Assembly: GCA_964586595.1 (NCBI GenBank)
Contig: CAZPHB010000030.1
Span: 1-19,470 of the forward strand
Direction of reading: 5' to 3'
DNA: 19,470 nt
Origin: REEB481 sp964586595
GTDB taxonomy: Bacteria; Bacteroidota; Bacteroidia; NS11-12g; UBA955
In this document: positions 15,501 through 19,470 of the stretch, in pieces
How positions within the stretch are numbered: position 1 is the stretch's first letter
Layout of the letters: every line of letters begins with the position of its first letter
Program-made: the position numbers and the translations under genes
Notes under the pieces: generated by a model
Told to the model about the DNA's origin: nothing
Databases searched by the model: none
The model's input: only the letters and a program-made list of their open reading frames with translations

Positions 15501-16441
15501 CCAGCACCGAGGGACAAATGGATAAATTCAACATGCGTTGGGGGAACAGTCGTGACAGAGCGCTGAATACCACAGGCGGTCAAGGTAAAAGTTATTTCCC
15601 CGGTTATGCCATGAATTTGGAAACCGGAGAACGATTGAATCTTGCCTTCGGCGAAGACAGTTACCTGCCGGGGGAAAACGGTCAGGACATGATCTGGAAC
15701 CCTACGTCAACGTTCTTTAACGACAATGGCAATTATCCTGCATTGGGCGGTAAACACTTTATTTACGTGTTTGGAACCGGAAACAGTTTCGGTGTACAGC
15801 GCACTGTGAAAGGGAAAAAATATCCTGAGGGCATCAATGATTATGCATCTGTTTTGCTTCCCGGAACTGCCGGCGCTTCGCCCGGAACTGTGGACAAGAG
15901 AAGGGTGCTTTCACAAATCATGTGGGTGATTCCAACGATGATGACACCGGGCTATTCTATGAAAGATGGAGTTCCGCCAACTGAAGTTCGCATCCGCATC
16001 CGAATCAAGAAGGCATACACAACCTATAACACTTCAGGAGCACCTGTCAATAACAACCTGCCGGTTTATGCCTTCAACAGCGAAGACATTGCTCCGGCCA
16101 TTTCCACTGAGCATGGTAAGAAATCTCTGGATTTGGTAAATGTGGTGCCCAACCCTTACAGGGCATTCAGTAAATACGAAACCAGTCCAATTGATGCACG
16201 TGTGAAAATCACAAACCTGCCACCAACATGTACCATCAGTATTTACAACCTGAGTGGTGCTCTGGTGAGGCGTATTGAGAAGGCTGATGACCGCACCTTC
16301 GTAGATTGGGATTTGAAGAATGACGCCAGTGTTCCGATTGCGAGTGGTTTGTACATCATCCACGTAAAGGCCCCGGATTTAGGTGAGAAAATCATCAGGT
16401 GGTATGGCATCATGCACTCTGTGGACCTTGATAGTTATTAA
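12518..16441 (+). CDS. Giant secreted T9SS cargo protein of unknown function
   Basis: This 1307-aa protein has a signal peptide at 1-23 (VQA|R). The mature N-terminus carries NNVRTKILNGGDMWWD (61-76) followed by LFSGALWIGGLDDGGNLKLA (98-117) and DFWPGPL (127-133). I recognise this pattern from large secreted Bacteroidota proteins but know no assigned function. DINSNGIYEP (about 198-207) resembles a calcium-binding loop. The middle is low in recognisable motifs. From about residue 1205 comes a FlgD-Ig-like / T9SS sorting domain: VVPNPYRAF, then ISIYNLSGALVRRIE, then IASGLYIIHVKAP. The protein continues about 20 residues past the usual last strand, ending KIIRWYGIMHSVDLDSY. No catalytic motif is visible. 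It lies between a TonB-dependent receptor and a PorV-like barrel, which suggests surface display with both. Confidence 0.8.
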   Translation: MRQRVKYIFSGMLMLVALSAVQARPVTNLNPRSKPITQDRRMNMFANTCEPATQSADMDINNVRTKILNGGDMWWDLNNPKYEVPKVTDANAVRKHALFSGALWIGGLDDGGNLKLAAMTYRQRGSDFWPGPLDTTTAGTDPQRCKAYDRIWKVTRTEMEEAEANNWINPAAGITEWPAGLNRPYATSSTEPKSLAPFKDINSNGIYEPFQGEHPVLDTRRPISENGVDRQPDMMLWFCYNDKGNIHSETQGVPIGIELHTTAFAFATNDEVNNMTFYSTEVINRSFSKINQTYFGQWVDADLGNYADDYVGCDVDRALGYCYNGDEDDEGVLGYGLNPPSVGVDFFEGPRDSAGNELGMGAFMYYNNDNNPINGNPDLAQEFYNLLRGRWLGGQNVTFGGNGIGGSQTTRYMFSAGTDPEFPGQCWDERSSGNRPGDRRFLQSSGPFTMYPGAVNRVTVGVVWARTTSGGAGQPCAGAAQGSLTLLRLASDKAQRLFNNNFKILDGPDAPDVEMQELEGELVMKLVNTNSKKVEGYTEAYINEANKQLTYKFQGYLVYQLKDATVNTGDLENVDKARLLFQCDVKDNFAQIINRVFDPKVNAYIPEEKVNGENNGLRHSFSIKKDLFATGANQGLVDFRTYYYMVLSYGVLADDTLSTEPVQFLAGRRNIQVVKAIPHKTDPENFGTRLNSGYGSGPTLQRIEGRGNGGNVLEFTEETVNEILANNESKFPKYLGGNGPAKIKVVDPLKVPKANFELYILEPNPRTQPTAQGWQDTIRSTSRWMLVNKTTNDTVFSDTTLAYKFESLQGRAALTNNPSPSKAGRVNLNDWGLSIEMEQVNNPGTKPQADVANGLLDWSVEFEDPGRPWLTAIVDNDAAQGTGIWQNWIRSGNAGRGSTFSPYEHDMQDASGNPLDPNGSYEKIWNGRIAPYALAARAGLEATTNRNTFGMAWRNSAVSDNPLTELASIDLVITPDRSKWTECIVLEMADDQVKASTEGQMDKFNMRWGNSRDRALNTTGGQGKSYFPGYAMNLETGERLNLAFGEDSYLPGENGQDMIWNPTSTFFNDNGNYPALGGKHFIYVFGTGNSFGVQRTVKGKKYPEGINDYASVLLPGTAGASPGTVDKRRVLSQIMWVIPTMMTPGYSMKDGVPPTEVRIRIRIKKAYTTYNTSGAPVNNNLPVYAFNSEDIAPAISTEHGKKSLDLVNVVPNPYRAFSKYETSPIDARVKITNLPPTCTISIYNLSGALVRRIEKADDRTFVDWDLKNDASVPIASGLYIIHVKAPDLGEKIIRWYGIMHSVDLDSY

Positions 16442-16470
16442 AGGATTTTAACCCCAAAAAGAAAAGAAAC

Positions 16471-17568
16471 ATGAATCTTAATAAAGCATGGAGCCTTGCC
16501 GCAGCACTTTGTTCAGGTATTGCGCTATGGGCAGGTAATCCCGACCGTCAGGGTCAGGCAGGTGCCCAACAATTGGTGGTGAATGGCTGGGGCCGCAACT
16601 CCTCATGGGGTTGGTCTGGGGTAAGTACTGCCAAGGGTGTTGAAGCAAGTTATGTGAATATTGCCGGCCTGGCTCGTGCAAACATGACCGAAGCAGCGTT
16701 CTCACGAACCAATTGGCTCAGCGGCAGCGGTATCAACATCAATAGTTTCGGACTGGCTCAGAAGGTGAGTGAAGACGGCGTGCTTGGCGTAAGCGTCATG
16801 CAATGGCAAGTGGCACCCATCGTGATTACAACCGAAGATCAGCCTTATGGCGGTTTGGGAACATACCGCGTGAGCATGACAAACTTTGGTGTTGGCTATG
16901 GTAAAACCTTCAATACCATCACTGCCGGTGTAATGTTCCGTGCCGTAAGTGAAGGAATTCCGGATGCCAGGGCATTGGGTGTGAGTATGGATGCCGGCGT
17001 TCAATATGTGAATTCTGCCAATCCTGCCAGTACCATTAAGAAGAACGACATCCATTTCGGCTTGGTGGTGAAGAACATCGGTCCGGATATGCGCCACAAC
17101 GGTGATGGTTTAAGCACCAAAGCGGTGGTTACAAATGGTGATTATACCAAAACCCTCCAGCATCGCGTGGATCGTTTCCAGCTGCCTACGGTGCTTGCAA
17201 TGAGTGCCGCTTACGATTTCCGTCTTGATCGTGACCCCGGATTGTACATGCACCGTTTAACCTTGGCACTTGGTTTCGCAAACCATGCCTTCCAGAATAA
17301 CGAAACCAGCCTGGGCATGGAATATGCGTACAACAACTTCATTTCCGGAAGATTGGGCTTTACCTATCAGGAGGGCATTTTCAATTACGATACGCGAATC
17401 ACTGCCTACACAGGTCTGAATGCAGGCTTGTCTTTGGATGTGCCCTTTAAGACAGGAAAGGACAGCAAATCCAACCTAGGTATTGATTACAGCTATCGCG
17501 CCACGAATCCGTTTGGAGGTACACATACCTTCGGGGTGCGCATTGACCTGAATTACGAAAACGAATAA
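16471..17568 (+). CDS. PorV/PorQ-family outer-membrane beta-barrel (T9SS shuttle paralogue)
   Basis: This 365-aa FadL-like barrel has a signal peptide at about 1-21. It shows the PorV/PorQ family pattern throughout: AGAQQLVVNGWGRNSSWGW (30-48) and GVEASYVNIAGLA near the mature N-terminus, then GININSFGLAQKV, GLVVKNIGPDMRHNGDGLS, and the closing DYSYRATNPFGGTHTFGVRI. PorV binds sorting domains of T9SS cargo at the outer membrane and passes them to the anchoring machinery. This copy sits 29 bases after a gene for a sorting-domain cargo, so a dedicated role is inferred. The general T9SS porV is expected elsewhere in the genome but is not visible here. An intrinsic terminator begins about 20 bases after the stop. 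Confidence 0.85.
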   Translation: MNLNKAWSLAAALCSGIALWAGNPDRQGQAGAQQLVVNGWGRNSSWGWSGVSTAKGVEASYVNIAGLARANMTEAAFSRTNWLSGSGININSFGLAQKVSEDGVLGVSVMQWQVAPIVITTEDQPYGGLGTYRVSMTNFGVGYGKTFNTITAGVMFRAVSEGIPDARALGVSMDAGVQYVNSANPASTIKKNDIHFGLVVKNIGPDMRHNGDGLSTKAVVTNGDYTKTLQHRVDRFQLPTVLAMSAAYDFRLDRDPGLYMHRLTLALGFANHAFQNNETSLGMEYAYNNFISGRLGFTYQEGIFNYDTRITAYTGLNAGLSLDVPFKTGKDSKSNLGIDYSYRATNPFGGTHTFGVRIDLNYENE

Positions 17569-17578
17569 AGCCGAAACT

Positions 17579-17586
17579 TATCTTTG
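17579..17586 (+). promoter_or_regulatory. Candidate -7 box (TATCTTTG) for the greA-HIT operon
   Basis: TATCTTTG is an exact TAnnTTTG match. Transcription from it would begin close to 17591, so the whole terminator hairpin or most of it would lie in the greA leader. A matching -33 TTTG box at 19-21 bp is not evident, so this may be coincidental. Confidence 0.4.
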
Positions 17587-17588
17587 TA

Positions 17589-17623
17589 GTGTTGCACTCT
17601 AAAGGGTGCAACACTTTTTTTTT
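17589..17623 (+). terminator. Strong intrinsic terminator between the PorV-like gene and greA
   Basis: GTGTTGCACTC (17589-17599) pairs with GGGTGCAACAC (17604-17614) around the loop TAAA. This is an 11-bp stem with a single U-G wobble, extendable by one A-T pair, followed directly by nine T (17615-17623). It is a textbook Rho-independent terminator ending the receptor-cargo-PorV transcript. The next gene starts 30 bases beyond the T-tract. Confidence 0.92.
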
Positions 17624-17653
17624 AACCCCCAAGCGATAAAGCGAATAAGAATT

Positions 17654-18127
17654 ATGAGCGAGATTACATATCTGACAAAAGAAGGCATGGAGAAACTGAA
17701 GCAGGAACTCCATGAATTAAAAGCGGTGGAACGTCCCAGAATTTCACGCGCTATAGCGGAAGCACGAGAAAAAGGTGACCTGAGTGAAAATGCTGAATAC
17801 GATGCGGCAAAAGAAGCTCAGGGTATGTTGGAAATGAAGATAGCCCAGCTGCAAACATTGCTGTCCAATGCCCGCCTCATCGATGCTTCTAAGGTAGATA
17901 CAAGTAAGGTTACCATCCTCAGTTCTGTTCGCGTCATGAATTTCAGCCTGAAGAAAGAATTCACCTTTATGTTGGTGAGTGAGAAAGAAGCAGATTTGAA
18001 ACTTGGTAAAATTTCCGTTAAGTCTGCGATTGGTTCAGCCTTGATGGGCCGTCAGGTAGGAGATATGGTGGAAGTTCAGGTTCCTGCCGGACTCATGAAA
18101 ATGGAAGTGCTGGAAATATTCCGTTAA
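17654..18127 (+). CDS. greA: Transcription elongation factor GreA
   Basis: This 157-aa factor has the usual GreA length. It enters the RNA polymerase secondary channel and stimulates cleavage of backtracked transcripts. The N-terminal coiled coil (1-75) carries the tip motif GDLSENAEYDAAKEAQ (41-56) with acidic Asp42 and Glu45, which coordinate the catalytic magnesium. The C-terminal FKBP-like domain spans about 83-157 (SAIGSALMGRQVGDMVEV). The start is ATG 17654, which gives MSEITYLTKEG; a longer frame starting at 17606 would run out of the terminator hairpin and is rejected. The HIT gene begins at the base after this stop codon, so the two form an operon. Confidence 0.96.
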   Translation: MSEITYLTKEGMEKLKQELHELKAVERPRISRAIAEAREKGDLSENAEYDAAKEAQGMLEMKIAQLQTLLSNARLIDASKVDTSKVTILSSVRVMNFSLKKEFTFMLVSEKEADLKLGKISVKSAIGSALMGRQVGDMVEVQVPAGLMKMEVLEIFR

Positions 18128-18526
18128 ATGGCTTCCATTTTTACCAAAATTGTAAACCGCGAAATTCCTGCCCACATCCTGGCTGAATCAGAACGCTTTA
18201 TTGCGTTTCTGGACGTGAATCCCTTGGTGATGGGCCATGCACTGGTTGTGCCGAAGGCGGAAGTAGATGATCTTTTCGATCTGGCAGACATCGATCTTCA
18301 GCAGGCCCTGATTTTTGCGCGTACGGTTGCTCAGGGCATCCGAAAAGTGATTTCTTGCCGGAAGATTGGTGTATCAGTCGTTGGGCTGGAAGTCCCGCAT
18401 GCGCATATTCACCTCATACCCTTGAATAAGGTAGATGATATGAATTTTGGGAAGGCGAAACTTACGCCAAGTCAATTGGAGCTGGCAAACTTGGCAGAAG
18501 CCATCCGTGCAGCGCTGCAGTCATAA
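18128..18526 (+). CDS. HIT-family (histidine triad) nucleotide hydrolase
   Basis: This 132-aa cytosolic protein of the Hint/HIT branch comprises small nucleoside phosphoramidate or nucleotidyl hydrolases. The N-terminal SIFTKIVNREIPA (3-15) and FLDVNPLVMGHALVVPK (27-43) fit the family. The catalytic triad HAHIHL (His91, His93, His95) is intact. The ATG at 18128 directly follows the greA TAA with no gap, a strong case for translational coupling. The stop TAA (18524-18526) is immediately followed by the complement of the ruvC stop (18527-18529), leaving no spacer between the converging genes. Confidence 0.93.
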   Translation: MASIFTKIVNREIPAHILAESERFIAFLDVNPLVMGHALVVPKAEVDDLFDLADIDLQQALIFARTVAQGIRKVISCRKIGVSVVGLEVPHAHIHLIPLNKVDDMNFGKAKLTPSQLELANLAEAIRAALQS

Positions 18527-19108
18527 TCACAACAGTCTTTTTGGATTGTTGCTGATAAACTTCGCCCAAGCATCTTTTTTGGCATTTTTCTGAATTTTGG
18601 TTCGCCCGATTTTCCCCGGGTCGGCCTGAAAAAAATGGCATACGCTGGCAGCCAGTCCATCAGTTGCGTCAAACTTTTCCGGAAGCACGTCAATAGACAT
18701 TAATTGTTGCAAGATTGCTGCGACTTGTTCCTTGCTTGCACTTCCGTTTCCAGTTACACTCTGCTTGATTTTTCTTGGGCTGTACTCGAATACTTCAACG
18801 TCTTTATCCAGGGCAGCGCCTATGGCAACACCCTGCGCGCGCCCCAACTTCAACATACTTTGAACATTTTTGCCAAAAAATGGAGCTTCTAAGGCCATCT
18901 CGCCGACGCTGTGCAATAAGATCAGTTCTGTCATTCTTATGTGGATGCGCTTCAGTCGTTCGGCATGGTCTCGTACTTTTTCCAACCGAAGAACACCTAA
19001 GTCAAGCATCTCGAAACGCTTTCCATTGCAGCCAATAACTCCATATCCAAGAATTTGGGTGCCGGGGTCAACGCCAAGAATGATGCGTTCAAAGGAAACT
19101 GGTGCCAT
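18527..19108 (-). CDS. ruvC: Holliday junction resolvase RuvC
   Basis: This 193-aa endonuclease resolves Holliday junctions, acting with RuvAB in recombination repair. The four acidic catalytic residues are visible: Asp14 in LGVDPGTQILGYG, Glu74 in ALEAPFFGKNVQSMLKLGRA, and Asp147 and Asp150 in DATDGLAASVCHFF. GNGSASKEQVA (120-130) is the conserved helix region. A lysine-rich tail (168-193) follows the domain. ATG 19108 is preferred over ATG 19138: the ten extra residues are unlike the family, and a promoter-like AACTTTGC lies inside them. It converges on the HIT gene with abutting stop codons. ruvA and ruvB are not in the window, as is common in this phylum. Confidence 0.95.
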   Translation of the reverse strand: MAPVSFERIILGVDPGTQILGYGVIGCNGKRFEMLDLGVLRLEKVRDHAERLKRIHIRMTELILLHSVGEMALEAPFFGKNVQSMLKLGRAQGVAIGAALDKDVEVFEYSPRKIKQSVTGNGSASKEQVAAILQQLMSIDVLPEKFDATDGLAASVCHFFQADPGKIGRTKIQKNAKKDAWAKFISNNPKRLL

Positions 19109-19113
19109 GACTG

Positions 19114-19121
19114 CAAAGTTG
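19114..19121 (-). promoter_or_regulatory. Candidate -7 box (CAACTTTG) for ruvC
   Basis: On the minus strand CAACTTTG matches TAnnTTTG at all but the first base and lies five bases before ATG 19108. This mirrors the arrangement at the DHS-like gene and would give a nearly leaderless transcript. No clear -33 box is visible. Confidence 0.35.
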
Positions 19122-19169
19122 CAGTTAATGCGGGTCATTTTGAATTAAAAATTCCAAGAAATGGAAACC

Positions 19170-19190
19170 CGTCCCTACGTTGTAGGGATG
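19170..19190. repeat. 9-bp hairpin between the GIY-YIG remnant and ruvC
   Basis: CGTCCCTAC (19170-19178) pairs with GTAGGGATG (19182-19190) around the loop GTT, with one G-T wobble. No T-tract follows on the minus strand, so it is a poor intrinsic terminator. A small GC stem with a CCCTAC/GTAGGG core could be a copy of a dispersed REP-like palindrome, but only one copy is visible here. Confidence 0.4.
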
Positions 19191-19200
19191 CCAGGTCGGC

Positions 19201-19422
19201 TTAAAAGCAGAACTGTTGCACAATGTTTGTATGCTCAGCGATTTTGAGCAGGAGTTTTTCCCGGCTGTATTTTTTAATTTTTCGTTCCATGATCAGCGCC
19301 TCTGTTTTGGAGGGATAAAGAAAAACTGCCACGAGTTTCCAAGGGCCTTTTCGGGCAGTGGAAGCCACTTCGTTGTTGTTGTGTTGTAAGATCCTGATTT
19401 TGGGCTGTGCAGAAAGGTACAT
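19201..19422 (-). pseudogene. Decayed GIY-YIG endonuclease remnant
   Basis: The 73-aa frame matches the C-terminal two thirds of small GIY-YIG nuclease-family proteins: KIRILQHNNNE (8-18) with the usual Arg and QHN, ARKGPWKLVAVF (23-34), and KTEALIMERKIKKYSREKLL (39-58) with the conserved Glu. The N-terminal GIY/YIG strands are missing. Reading on past ATG 19422 in the same frame gives FLTCLKKAA, which aligns with the segment between GIY and YIG. A TGA stop (19450-19452) lies where the GIY strand should be, and YIG reads YLS. Most likely a pseudogene reaching toward the window edge. A short expressed protein cannot be excluded but should lack nuclease activity. Confidence 0.6.
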
Positions 19423-19439
19423 GGCCGCTTTTTTCAGAC

Positions 19440-19467
19440 AAGTTAGAAATCAAGAAAAACCTAACTT
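19440..19467. repeat. 7-bp inverted repeat at the right edge
   Basis: AAGTTAG (19440-19446) and CTAACTT (19461-19467) flank 14 A/T-rich bases. It overlaps the broken 5' part of the GIY-YIG remnant. It may be coincidental in A/T-rich DNA or mark the junction at which the gene decayed. Confidence 0.3.
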
Positions 19468-19470
19468 CAC

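Noticed and set aside
8727..17568. Classical polysaccharide utilisation locus (SusC/SusD)
   Set aside because: No SusD-like lipoprotein follows the receptor; the downstream genes are a T9SS cargo and a PorV-like barrel, and no glycoside hydrolase is in this block.
17606..17653. Longer GreA start 16 codons upstream
   Set aside because: The added residues are encoded by the terminator stem and T-tract, and GreA proteins begin close to the chosen ATG at 17654.

Overview
The window looks like ordinary chromosome from a free-living member of the Bacteroidota. The reasons are type IX secretion (T9SS) cargo proteins with C-terminal sorting domains, a PorV/PorQ-family outer-membrane barrel, a long TonB-dependent receptor with a carboxypeptidase-D-like N-terminal domain, and several upstream sites resembling the Bacteroidota -7 promoter box TAnnTTTG. 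I cannot name the genus. I see no tRNA, rRNA, CRISPR, prophage or intact insertion sequence.

Layout, left to right. (1) Positions 1-493 hold no convincing gene. The first 160 bases are rich in inverted repeats and look like an intergenic repeat. (2) Positions 494-5566 are all on the minus strand. Read in the direction of transcription they are ccmB (a cytochrome c haem exporter subunit), a secreted T9SS protein with a gingipain-like (C25-like) core, a GH53 endo-galactanase lipoprotein overlapping its 3' end, a 273-base GC-rich structured gap, and a deoxyhypusine-synthase-like enzyme. (3) Positions 5605-8679 are on the plus strand: a small TerB-like protein, a biotin carboxylase that probably starts at TTG, and a D-2-hydroxyacid dehydrogenase of the phosphoglycerate dehydrogenase type. 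(4) Positions 8727-17568 form one plus-strand block of three outer-membrane or surface genes: a TonB-dependent receptor (1247 aa), a giant secreted T9SS cargo protein (1307 aa) and a PorV-like barrel (365 aa). A strong intrinsic terminator follows. (5) Positions 17654-18526 carry greA and a HIT-family hydrolase. They converge on ruvC (18527-19108, minus), whose stop codon abuts that of the HIT gene. (6) The right edge holds a decayed GIY-YIG endonuclease gene.

How the genes may work together. The most distinctive unit is the receptor / T9SS cargo / PorV-like cassette. T9SS cargo is handed to surface-anchoring machinery by PorV-type barrels, so this PorV paralogue may serve the cargo encoded just before it. 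The cargo may act on the cell surface together with the receptor. The GH53 lipoprotein and the C25-like secreted protein form a second surface pair, in which the C25-like protein seems to lack the catalytic His/Cys dyad. The remaining genes are housekeeping: cytochrome c maturation, acyl-CoA carboxylation, transcript cleavage, recombination and possibly polyamine metabolism. All functional statements come from reading motifs by eye; no database search was run.
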